Shown: positions 10,301 through 17,796 of the stretch, piece after piece | How positions within the stretch are numbered: the stretch's first letter is position 1 | Layout: the number at the start of each line of letters is the position of its first letter | Assembly (NCBI GenBank): GCA_021372615.1 | Contig: JAJFUB010000013.1 | Span: 1 to 64,000 of the forward strand | Direction of reading: 5' to 3' | DNA: 64,000 nucleotides | Origin: a bacterium | Lineage (GTDB): Bacteria; Armatimonadota; Zipacnadia; Zipacnadales; UBA11051 | Translations under genes and position numbers: made by a program | The notes under the pieces: generated by a model | Told to the model about the DNA's origin: nothing | What the model saw: the letters and a program-made list of their open reading frames with translations, nothing else | Databases searched by the model: none

Positions 10301-11606
10301 GCGCTGCCCGCCGCATGTGGCCTTCGGTGAAGAACGCCATGTCGCCCTGGGACAGGGAGTAGAGGGCGCAGTGCATTATCGGCAGCCACTGGTACGAGGC
10401 AGCATCCTCCATGGGCTTGCTGGTGTGCTTGAGGCCGTTGAAGACCCCGTGCGCGGCCTTGATCCAGTCCTCGGCCCACGCTGCGTGGTAGTGGCGCTGC
10501 ATGTACTGCCCGGCGAACAGCAGGCCGAGAGCAGGGAAGGTGTTGTGGTTGTGGACGATGCGCGTGTTGGTGAGCCACTTCTCGCGCACGTCGGGCCGAT
10601 CATGCCCCTGGTACAGGACGCACTCCAGGCCCAGGCGCACGACGAGGTTGGTGTAGTCGAGGCGCTCCTGGTCCTTGAAGAGCCCGCTCTCTTCCAGCAG
10701 ATCCCACAGAATGGCGATCTGGAACGTCCAGGCATCGCGGAAGTCGTTGTCGTAGCGCCTCATGCCGTCCTGGTTGATGGTCTTGTCGGTGCGGTAGTAC
10801 TCCAGCAGCGCGGCCATGGCGCCCTTGTAGGCTTCACCCCACCCCGGGTCGCCACTGCGCTGGAAGTTCAGGCCGGCACGGACCACCGCGGAGGCTCCAC
10901 TGCGGCCCTCCCCGGGGCTCATGAAGCTCTTGCGGATGCTGGCCACCTGGTCCGGGACGCTCTGTGCAGCCAGCACCGGGACCCCCTGGTCGAGGCGGTC
11001 CTGCGGGTCGAACTTCAGGTCAAGCAGGCGCCCCAGCGTCAGCGCGCCCTGCCGCCCCTTTGCCTTCGCGAGGGCGGCGAAGGCCTCGGCGGCTCTCTGC
11101 GTCCCCTCGGGGAAGCTGCCGCCTACGAGGATTGCGTTCTGTCCCGTCCCGAAGGGGTCGTGTACCGAGCGGATCTCGTAACCGGTCCGCCCGGTGAAGC
11201 CCTGGTCGAGGCATACGAAGAAGTTGTGGTACAGCCGGGCGACATGCCGGTTGTTGTCCAGATGGCCCAGGAGGATGACCGGCTGCCTGAGGAAGTCCTC
11301 GCGCGCCAACTGCTGGTCGGTGAGGAGGGGCACGGTCACGCCGGTGGCAGCGGTGATGGCCTGCTGTACGGTCACAGCGGCCTGGCGCCAGGCCGGATCG
11401 TCGGCATGGCAGATGACCGCCTTCGCCTGGCCATCCACCACGATCGGCGTGTCCAGACCCAGGGGTCTGAGCTGCCCGGGCTTCACTTCCATGCTCTGGA
11501 GGAGGGCCTGTTGCTGGGCCAACTCCTCGGGTGCGGCTGCGCATGCCACCCCCGCGGCAAGCAGGGCCACTGCGACCGTCAACGTCCAGCCATGTCGGAG
11601 CATCAT
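7383..11606 (-). CDS. Secreted heparinase II/III-like protein with FG-GAP repeats
   Basis: A 1407-aa exported multi-domain protein with a signal peptide ending near CAAAPEE. Residues 50-200 resemble the N-terminal GH67/GH20-type alpha/beta domain. Residues 200-560 are an alpha-toroid, followed by a heparinase II/III-like beta-sandwich in which GNHMHFDANAILRY and YHSSMVIIRDG are visible. A discoidin-like beta domain lies near residues 950-1080. The C-terminus carries six D(L/V)(N/D/T)GDGxx(E) calcium-binding FG-GAP/VCBS motifs in a propeller-like array. The family cleaves acidic polysaccharides by beta-elimination, but the substrate here is unknown. It lies on the minus strand downstream of the papain-like gene, separated by 120 nt that contain a strong hairpin. 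Confidence 0.82.
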   Translation of the reverse strand: MMLRHGWTLTVAVALLAAGVACAAAPEELAQQQALLQSMEVKPGQLRPLGLDTPIVVDGQAKAVICHADDPAWRQAAVTVQQAITAATGVTVPLLTDQQLAREDFLRQPVILLGHLDNNRHVARLYHNFFVCLDQGFTGRTGYEIRSVHDPFGTGQNAILVGGSFPEGTQRAAEAFAALAKAKGRQGALTLGRLLDLKFDPQDRLDQGVPVLAAQSVPDQVASIRKSFMSPGEGRSGASAVVRAGLNFQRSGDPGWGEAYKGAMAALLEYYRTDKTINQDGMRRYDNDFRDAWTFQIAILWDLLEESGLFKDQERLDYTNLVVRLGLECVLYQGHDRPDVREKWLTNTRIVHNHNTFPALGLLFAGQYMQRHYHAAWAEDWIKAAHGVFNGLKHTSKPMEDAASYQWLPIMHCALYSLSQGDMAFFTEGHMRRAALDALQVMDNAGYEVAFGDNSGEMGSGGLGDVMQLAAWYARDPEFVWGAQHTSGGAQHPLRQGYAVRLEPREPRDQVGIVASPLPRPNYDDCAVGAQYRTAPNVPYELTFNKLSLRAGWDRNDEYLLLDGFGRGNHMHFDANAILRYARGGLPLLCDGEYIKNSPKYHSSMVIIRDGQAELTPAVTRLDRAEMLTNAGCTQTTLTQYNGADWTRTMLWRPNEYLLVADEIKALTAGDYALRCCWRPWGEASVRDNSLLLSSPPMRLAVCNVTGEPARLENLKQSGNMPVSRFSEQIGLPLRAGQSHRFINVITSGDAKQWQETQARQVRPGVVVIERAGSAEVACLGDAELPGLTFRGAALVLGQDAIRLFGATSLTAGTAKITASAPVSLELLLKDGTGCLVSTGDVTVTVQLGAAAPVSIHQAAGRHAVTIPAAPMLPELLRVIEQTRALPAMAAAGATTGRPQAAAAPAWEAPGFDPLPTALPVAEVTSSPEPTAARGPVSKLCDGQYSSSAGSVMWPAGQTAVINIAFVEDTRVRSVVLREWHMNETWAVKDRKLELSSDGFRKDIRPMPGAFAETGTQSWGGNVNTIFELPVGQQAQQLRLTISPANEQSSVYVAEVEVRGLRTGQCPRVTALAAGDLNGDGASEAVIGGEGGQCRALDAGGRTVWEYASKERARINSLACADVNGDGRAEVMFGQDAQTVGLLSSDGKLLWTARPPRFRGIDSDVMTVFPGDVNGDGRPEVICGVESWQYFAYDATAKQLWGHVIYAHSATVGTAADLDGDGKDEIVAGDVYYTLNVIEHDGKRLWRGGAIGPEMTAVAAADVTGDGKPEVFAGVDGGLLYAYDAAGQRLWDLNLGDKVTRMLPLDVNGDGKQELICAAESASVFAVSGEGKIVWRTGLPDGCSDLALVVGARLVACCGAAGVAVLGKDGKVQSLHPLPARAESLAIVGSQAVVTESNGQVAAIKLP

Positions 11607-11659
11607 CTCACCTCAGCGTGTTGCTTCGACGGCCGGGGGCCAGCAGCCTGCAGAACGCA

Positions 11660-11692
11660 CTTCGCCGGAGACATGGCCTGTCTCCGGCGAAG
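11660..11692. terminator. Perfect 14-bp hairpin between two minus-strand genes
   Basis: Arms CTTCGCCGGAGACA and TGTCTCCGGCGAAG flank the 5-nt loop TGGCC. It lies 35 nt past the stop of the secreted papain-like gene. There is no T tract on either strand, so it is a terminator or mRNA-stabilising hairpin of uncertain strength. Confidence 0.5.
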
Positions 11693-11726
11693 CTTCCGTG
11701 GGCGCTGGGGTCAGTCCCCTGCGGCG

Positions 11727-13745
11727 TTACTGGTTGATGCGGCGCTGCTGAATCTGCTGGTTGTTGAGGAAGCGCAGGTTCAGGTTCAGGCTGGTGCCGG
11801 GCAGGTTGTTCCAGTCACCAGGCGCGAGCTGGGCGCGGCTGTTGGCCTGCGTAGCGATGCCGCGGAACAGCGCCTGGCCGACCTGACCGTTGGCGAAGGT
11901 CTCGACGCGCAGGTCGAAGAGGCCCGCAGTGCCGGTCTGGACCTGCAACTGGTTGTCGTCAATGATACTCACCTGGGCTGCTCCGGCGCCCAGGTTCAGG
12001 CCCTGCAGATTGTACACGCGCTCGGCAGCCTGCACGTGGATGACGTGGATCTGCGACGGCTGCAGGGCGGGCGGGCTCGGCAGCTCGAGGCTACGGGTCG
12101 GGGTGAGGATGCGGTTGAGCCTCAGTTGGCCCTGGCCGGCAAACTCGGCACGGAAGACGCTGCCGGGTTGGAAGAAGCTGAGCCGCTTGGACCCGCCACC
12201 CGCGACGGTGAAGGTGAGGTTCTTGTTGGTGGCGTTGCTGAAGATGAAGATGGCCGGGCCGGTGTACTCCTGGCCGGCGGCCTGTACGGGAACGTAGCGC
12301 ATCGAGTTGGGGATGCGCGTGTTGGGGTCGGCGTTCTCCGCCCCGTCCGCTCCGTAGAACTGGTGGCCGCCCTCATCCTCGATCTGCTGGACGCTGCCGC
12401 CCTCGACGACGGCCACGACCGTGCCGGTGGCCGAGGCTCCCGGCCCGCCGGCTGCCGTCGGCAGGTGCGGCGGCCTCATGCACTCATTGTAGGACATGCA
12501 GACCATCTTGTTGGCGGTGCCGTAGCTGTTGGCGTGGAAGCTGCTGTTGTTCCAGTCCACGTAGGCTGTGCTCTTGTCCGGCCCGCCGGTTTCGTTCTCA
12601 GCATACGGTTCGTTGTTGTCGTACCAGATGATGCGGTGCTGAGAACCCGAGATCGCCGTGCTGTAGGGCACGACCGCGTGGCCCCAGTGACCGACGTACC
12701 AGAATCCCACGACCGGCCGGTTGATCGCCTCGTAGACGAGACTGTTGATGCGGTCCCAGGCCTCCTTGTGGTCCTGGTTGTTCCACAGGTCGTTGATGGT
12801 CACAGCCATCTCGGCGCTGAGTTGCCCGCCTTGGTCCTCCTGCACCGACTCCTTGGTCTCGTTGCACCAGTCATAGAACCAACAGAACGGCTGCGGGTGT
12901 GAGGTGAACCAGGTGCGGTGGTAGGTGGTCATGTTGCCGTTGCGCAGGCGCAGGCTGGAGTTGCTCATGCCGTAGCAGTTGCCGCCGCCGCCCACGCCCT
13001 TGTAGGCCGAGTCATACCAGCTCTGCGCAGCGGGTCGGTGGGTGCCGTTGGAGTACTCCACCGCCGACTGACCGAAGAAGTCGCGGTACAGGTGCCAGGG
13101 GATGGTGGGCGCGCCGAAGTTGGCGAACTTCCAGCCGTATATGCCCCGGTAGCCACGCGTTGCGCAGCAGCGGTAGCTATAGGCGCTGCTCTCGTTGGTC
13201 GCCGAGCGTCGCACCCTCACCTCATGACTGGTGGCCAGAGGCGTGCCCGCGGGGATCTGGAAGCACAGCGAGTTGGGGAAGAACTCCACGTCTGGTCCGT
13301 AGTAAGTTGTGGCCCGCTCGACACCATCCCACAGCACCTTGTCGGCGGCCTGCAAAGAAGTCCCCATCACGACGACCCACGTGTTGGGCGGAGCGCCGTA
13401 GGTGGGCCAGCATGAGGTGATGCGCGGTTTCAGGACGAACACCGTGCCCGGACGCAAGAGCACGGCCTTGTAGGCCGGGGAGTAGAACTGCGCCCCGTAC
13501 TGCTGGTCCATGGCCGTCAACAGTACATGCTGCAGGTCGGCGGGCAGAGCCTGGAACTGCTTCAGGGCCACATCCTGCTTGTCCGGCGCGAGTTTCTGCC
13601 GGACCAGCAGGTTCTTGAAGGTGTCCCCCAAGGACAGGGGCTTCATGAGCAACTGGGCGCGGGGCTGCAGTACCGGCGGCGCGGCCCAGGCCACAGCCGT
13701 TGCCGCGACGACGAGCGCCAACGTCAATGCACATCGCCTTGCCAT
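11727..13745 (-). CDS. Secreted protein with candidate papain-like Cys-His-Asp/Asn triad
   Basis: A 672-aa exported protein of no family I can name. The start at 13745 is fixed by AGGAGGT (plus-strand 13754-13760) eight bases upstream, and it gives a clean signal peptide (residues 1-22). A glycine-rich GGGGNCYGMS motif places Cys257 at the start of a helix. His356 lies in VGHWGHAVVPY and Asp376-Asn377 in IIWYDNNEP. The order and spacing match papain-fold or C39-like cysteine peptidases and transglutaminases. The region before residue 250 reads as an IPT/TIG-like beta domain, and the C-terminal 250 residues are all beta. Function is inferred only from this motif order. It could be a peptidase, an amidase or an inactive binding protein. 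Confidence 0.7.
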   Translation of the reverse strand: MARRCALTLALVVAATAVAWAAPPVLQPRAQLLMKPLSLGDTFKNLLVRQKLAPDKQDVALKQFQALPADLQHVLLTAMDQQYGAQFYSPAYKAVLLRPGTVFVLKPRITSCWPTYGAPPNTWVVVMGTSLQAADKVLWDGVERATTYYGPDVEFFPNSLCFQIPAGTPLATSHEVRVRRSATNESSAYSYRCCATRGYRGIYGWKFANFGAPTIPWHLYRDFFGQSAVEYSNGTHRPAAQSWYDSAYKGVGGGGNCYGMSNSSLRLRNGNMTTYHRTWFTSHPQPFCWFYDWCNETKESVQEDQGGQLSAEMAVTINDLWNNQDHKEAWDRINSLVYEAINRPVVGFWYVGHWGHAVVPYSTAISGSQHRIIWYDNNEPYAENETGGPDKSTAYVDWNNSSFHANSYGTANKMVCMSYNECMRPPHLPTAAGGPGASATGTVVAVVEGGSVQQIEDEGGHQFYGADGAENADPNTRIPNSMRYVPVQAAGQEYTGPAIFIFSNATNKNLTFTVAGGGSKRLSFFQPGSVFRAEFAGQGQLRLNRILTPTRSLELPSPPALQPSQIHVIHVQAAERVYNLQGLNLGAGAAQVSIIDDNQLQVQTGTAGLFDLRVETFANGQVGQALFRGIATQANSRAQLAPGDWNNLPGTSLNLNLRFLNNQQIQQRRINQ

Positions 13746-13794
13746 CTTCCTACACCTCCTGGAGGTCTGCGTAGTCACAACATGACAGTCAGTA

Positions 13795-13822
13795 TTGCAT
13801 CATTGTACCACCATTCTACATT
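13795..13822 (+). promoter_or_regulatory. AT-rich divergent promoter region (weak boxes)
   Basis: The 164-nt gap between the divergent genes at 13745 (-) and 13910 (+) is noticeably AT-rich at 13778-13860. On the plus strand TTGCAT (13795-13800) and TACATT (13817-13822) are spaced 16 bp. Both boxes are weak matches, so the region is more reliable than the exact elements. Confidence 0.25.
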
Positions 13823-13909
13823 CCCTGCGCCTCCGGCAACCTCTTCTTTTGCTCATAGGATTGGGGCCGTCCATGGCGAAATACCCCCTATCCTCCGGAG
13901 GTTACGCCA

Positions 13910-16771
13910 ATGCGGTACGCAACGACTGTCTGTCTACTGCTCTGGGCCGCCACCTGCCAGGCGCAGACCCGTCCGCTCGTTACCATCAGCTTCGACCAGG
14001 ACCTCAACGGCGCCACTGCGGCTGGAGTGCTCGCCGGGACCGCCGAGGGCAAGCCTGTGCTGGCCGCCGGCAAGATCGGTCAGGCACTGAAGTCCGGGCC
14101 CGCGACAGGGTATGTGGACTACCCGGCGGACCTGCTCAAGCGTGAGGCTGGAACGGTGGAGATGTGGGTCTGTCCCCTGGACTGGGTGCCCTCCGAGCAC
14201 GCCTTCCACGTCTTCTTCGACACGCGCGGCGAGGGCGCGCTGTATCTGTACAAGTACCTCGACGGCAACAATCTGCTCATGCTGACCTGTGAGAATGCCA
14301 ACGGTCCGTACTTCTCGACGGCACGCAGCCTCACCTGGACGCCCGGCGAGTGGCACCATATCGCCGGCACGTGGTCGGCCCATGGCGTACGCGTGTACGT
14401 CGACGGCCAACCGGCGACGACCTTGCCCGCCCAGGGCGCGCTGCCCCTCAAGCTCGGCCCCACCTTCCGCATTGGCGACCATCCCTGGCACATCGAGCGC
14501 CAGACCAACTCCCTGATTGACGAGGTGCGGATCTACGACCGGGCGCTGTCCCCGGCGCACATCGCGGCCCATGTGCAAGGCAACTACGACTTCGTCGCTC
14601 CGTTGGCAGCGGGGCAGACGCTGCTGAACTACGAACTTGACCCACTCAAGGGTGAGGTCACAGCAAACCTCTCCACCGGCGGCGCGGACGTGCCCGACGA
14701 CCAGGTGCGGGCGAAGATGGCCGTCGTGCCCAAGGGCCAGCCGCTCGGCGACGTCGCCGAGCGGAAGCTCACAGGCGGGGAAGTGGCAGCCACGCTGCCC
14801 CTCGATGTCTCCAAGCCCGGCCAGTTCGAGGTGGTGGTCCAGGTTCTGCAGCAGGGGAAGCAGGCCTTCGAACTGCGGCGCGACCTGATCGTGCCGGACA
14901 TGACAGCCTGGCGCGGCAACAAGCTGGGGCTCGAGGACAAGGTCATCCCGCCGTGGACGCCGGTGAAGGTGAACGGCAAGGTGGTGTCGGTATGGGGGAG
15001 AGAGTATGACTTCGACTACGGTAACGGCGTCAGGCAGATCACGTCGGGCGGCGTGCCCCTTCTGGCGGAGCCACTGTCGATCGAGACCTTCACGGGGAAC
15101 GCGAACAGCGGTCTCTTTGGCGGGAGGACAGTGATCGTCAATGCGACCGGCACTGAGGCCACCGTAGATGGCAACCTGCCCCTGCCGCAGATGAAGATGC
15201 ACACCGCTGTGAGCTATGACGGTCTCGCCCGTATCGAGCTGTCCGGGAAGCCGGTTGAACCCCTCCAGACGCTGACGATAGACATCCCCGTCCGCCCCGA
15301 GGTCGCCATGTACCGCCACCGCTACGGCTCTGGCTGGGACACCAGCAAGCAGACCGGCCTGCTGCCCGAGGGGCAGGGCGTCGTGGACCACGACAGGTTC
15401 ATCCCATACTACTGGCTGGGCAACAACGACCGGGGGCTGTTCTGGTTCTGCGAGAGCGACGAGATGTGGCCGAACGGCCAGTCGCCCGACGCCGTGCAGA
15501 TCATCCGCGAGGCGGGCAAGGTCACGCTGCGCCTGAACCTCCTCGCGAAGGGGCAGAAGCTGCCGGACAACTGGAAGTTCGTCTTCGGCCTCCAGGCCAC
15601 GCCGGTCAAGCCGCTACCGAAGGACTGGCGCAAGTGGCGGCTGCAGCCGGGCCGCAACGGCAACGTCGCCATCATGTGGCCGAGCCCCGCCAAGGACTCC
15701 ATCCGGTACTTCGGCTACCCCGAAGCCACCGACCCGGCCCCGCACGCCGAGCGGATCGCCAAGCTGCACGAGGGGGGCGTCAAGGCCGTGCCATACCTGT
15801 GTCTGAGCTTCCTGTCGGGGGCCTGCCCCGAGTGGCCGTTCTTCAGCAAGGTCTGGGGCATGGGTCCGGTGGATGCCTCCTCGTCGGATGTGGCGGCCTA
15901 TGGTGTTGGCTTCGCCATGGTCTCTCCCGTGGCGAAGGACTACGCGGACTTCATCGTCTGGAAGAACAGGCAGTTCATAGACCGGTATGGCATTGACGGG
16001 CTCTACCACGACAACACCCACCCGTACAGCTCCACCAATCTGGACGCCGGCTGCGGGTATGTGCGCGATGGGAAGGTACACCCGACGTTCCCCATCCTCG
16101 GCTACCGGGATTTGTACCGGCGCATGTACGCGGTGCTCAAGCAGTCGCCCCGCGAGACCTTCAGCATGGCGCACATGTCCGGCAAGGTCACGATCCCGAT
16201 CCTGGCCTACGAGGACAGCTATCTCGACGGCGAGCATTTCCGGAGCCGTGTGAAGGACAGCTACATGGACATGTTCGGCCTCGACACGTTCCGGGCCGAG
16301 TACATGGGCCGGCAGTGGGGGATCGTGCCCTACTTCCTGCCCGAGTTCGACGCGGAACACGCCAAGCAGGTCGAGCCGACGCGCGGCCTGATGGCCTTGC
16401 TGATGCTGCATGACACAGCGGTCTGGCCGATCTGGTGCAACGCGACGGTGGCCAATGAGGCCCTGGCCGCCCTGGATGAGTTCGGCTATGTGGGTGCTGA
16501 CTTCGTCGGCTACTTTGATGACCCGAGCCCGGCGGCGACGGACATGAAGGACGTCTATGTCAGCGCCTACCGCAAGGGCGGACGAACATTGCTGATCGTG
16601 GGGAACGTGAGCCGCGAGGACCGCCAGGGACAGGTCACGCTGAACGCCAGGTGCGTGGGCGCACCGAGGCAAGCGCTGGACTGGCCGAGCAAGCAGTCGC
16701 TGCCCCTGGCGGCGGGCAAGCTCGATCTATCGGTGTCAAGGCTGGGATACCGCATGGTGTGCCTGGAGTAG
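13910..16771 (+). CDS. Secreted LamG / DUF6067-type glycoside hydrolase-like protein
   Basis: A 953-aa exported protein. The start ATG at 13910 follows CCGGAGGT, and the signal peptide ends near residue 18 (CQAQT). Residues 20-230 are a LamG/concanavalin A-like sandwich with the typical GTVEMWV, WHHIAGTW and LIDEVRIYDRAL segments. Residues 240-560 form beta-rich domains containing NNDRGLFWFCESDEMW, characteristic of DUF6067. Residues 580-860 form a TIM-barrel-like domain with GIDGLYHDNTHPY, where Asp residues could be catalytic. It probably acts on an extracellular polysaccharide. It is divergent from the papain-like gene and is followed by the zinc-ribbon and DUF4091 genes on the same strand. 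Confidence 0.83.
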   Translation: MRYATTVCLLLWAATCQAQTRPLVTISFDQDLNGATAAGVLAGTAEGKPVLAAGKIGQALKSGPATGYVDYPADLLKREAGTVEMWVCPLDWVPSEHAFHVFFDTRGEGALYLYKYLDGNNLLMLTCENANGPYFSTARSLTWTPGEWHHIAGTWSAHGVRVYVDGQPATTLPAQGALPLKLGPTFRIGDHPWHIERQTNSLIDEVRIYDRALSPAHIAAHVQGNYDFVAPLAAGQTLLNYELDPLKGEVTANLSTGGADVPDDQVRAKMAVVPKGQPLGDVAERKLTGGEVAATLPLDVSKPGQFEVVVQVLQQGKQAFELRRDLIVPDMTAWRGNKLGLEDKVIPPWTPVKVNGKVVSVWGREYDFDYGNGVRQITSGGVPLLAEPLSIETFTGNANSGLFGGRTVIVNATGTEATVDGNLPLPQMKMHTAVSYDGLARIELSGKPVEPLQTLTIDIPVRPEVAMYRHRYGSGWDTSKQTGLLPEGQGVVDHDRFIPYYWLGNNDRGLFWFCESDEMWPNGQSPDAVQIIREAGKVTLRLNLLAKGQKLPDNWKFVFGLQATPVKPLPKDWRKWRLQPGRNGNVAIMWPSPAKDSIRYFGYPEATDPAPHAERIAKLHEGGVKAVPYLCLSFLSGACPEWPFFSKVWGMGPVDASSSDVAAYGVGFAMVSPVAKDYADFIVWKNRQFIDRYGIDGLYHDNTHPYSSTNLDAGCGYVRDGKVHPTFPILGYRDLYRRMYAVLKQSPRETFSMAHMSGKVTIPILAYEDSYLDGEHFRSRVKDSYMDMFGLDTFRAEYMGRQWGIVPYFLPEFDAEHAKQVEPTRGLMALLMLHDTAVWPIWCNATVANEALAALDEFGYVGADFVGYFDDPSPAATDMKDVYVSAYRKGGRTLLIVGNVSREDRQGQVTLNARCVGAPRQALDWPSKQSLPLAAGKLDLSVSRLGYRMVCLE

Positions 16772-16909
16772 GCACGTCCCCCCCAAGGCCCGTAGGAGGC
16801 CTCTGGCGGAGTACCGGCGAAGATATGTTGGGTTAGCGGGTGATGATGGCGACGGTGCATGCCTGAACGGCCAAGCCATGGGACCGGCTACACGGCAAAG
16901 GAGCGGTCT

Positions 16910-17743
16910 ATGCAGTGCCCAAAGTGCGGCGTTGAGAATGATGAGAAGCTCAGGTTCTGCCGAGCATGCGGCGGCGCCCTGGCAGCAAACCTGCCGGCTG
17001 AGCCGGCGCCAATGGCCGCCACGGAGCCGCTGCCGGTCGTGACGCCCCCCGCGGCCCCACCGCCTGCCGCGCCGCCGCCTGCTCCCCCGACACCGGCGAT
17101 ACCGCCAGTGGCTGCCCCGCCGCCGGTCTACACACCCCCTCCGGCGCAGACAGCGCCGCGCAGCAACACGCCGCTCATCATCGGCCTGGTGATCGGGGCG
17201 GTACTCCTCGTGCTCATCGCCGCTGTGGGCATCGCCGGCTTCTATGCCTGGAAGACCATGGGCAGCCGCGTCAGCACAACCGTCACCACGGCAACGCAGA
17301 ACCTGCCCGATGATAGGTCCGGTACGACGACCTCCTCCGGAGCGGAGGAGGGCGACAAGGAGGCGTCCGCCGAGGACGGGACGGGTGAGTCCGGCGCCCA
17401 GCCGGTCTCCTCGACCGATCCGGTCGCCGAGGCTACCGTGGTGCTCGAGAAGTACCTCGCCGCCGACTTGGGGAACGACGGGCAGGAGATGAAGAAGTAC
17501 CTGGGAGGCCAGGCGGCAGCGCGCTTCAACCCCGACGTGGTTGGCCAGGAGGACCTGACGGTCCACAGCAAGCAGATCACGGCCCACAATGTCCGCGATG
17601 ACAACACGATCGAGTTCACTGTGTCCGTCGAGTGGTCGCCGTCGGACAGCAGCGCAGTGAAGACCGAGACGCAGAGCTACGTGTTGAAGCGAACCGAGCG
17701 GGGGTGGCTCATCTTCAGCACGCCGGAGTTCCCTGAAGGGTAG
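16910..17743 (+). CDS. Zinc-ribbon, proline-rich, single-pass membrane protein
   Basis: A 277-aa protein with a cytoplasmic N-terminal zinc ribbon (Cys3, Cys6, Cys17, Cys20). A Pro/Ala-rich linker covers residues 25-85 and one transmembrane helix residues 88-115. An acidic Ser/Thr-rich stalk leads to a small C-terminal domain (about residues 165-277) resembling DUF4878-type fold-scaffold domains. The upstream frame is open to 16859, but ATG 16910 has AAAGGAG at 16897-16903 and begins at the zinc ribbon. Such proteins are common and have no known enzymatic role, so a sensing or envelope function is only a guess. The DUF4091 gene starts 53 nt later. Confidence 0.85.
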   Translation: MQCPKCGVENDEKLRFCRACGGALAANLPAEPAPMAATEPLPVVTPPAAPPPAAPPPAPPTPAIPPVAAPPPVYTPPPAQTAPRSNTPLIIGLVIGAVLLVLIAAVGIAGFYAWKTMGSRVSTTVTTATQNLPDDRSGTTTSSGAEEGDKEASAEDGTGESGAQPVSSTDPVAEATVVLEKYLAADLGNDGQEMKKYLGGQAAARFNPDVVGQEDLTVHSKQITAHNVRDDNTIEFTVSVEWSPSDSSAVKTETQSYVLKRTERGWLIFSTPEFPEG

Positions 17744-17796
17744 CCTGCCAGGACTTGAGCGTCCCCGTCCACACGGCTTCTCGGGAGGCCCACATC

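Noticed and set aside
9387-12902. 1171-codon open frame on the plus strand
   Set aside because: It is antisense to two well-supported minus-strand genes, has no domain, and its length reflects the scarcity of stop codons in GC-rich sequence.
13934-15391. 485-codon minus-strand frame
   Set aside because: Antisense to the LamG/DUF6067 gene, with no recognisable motif.
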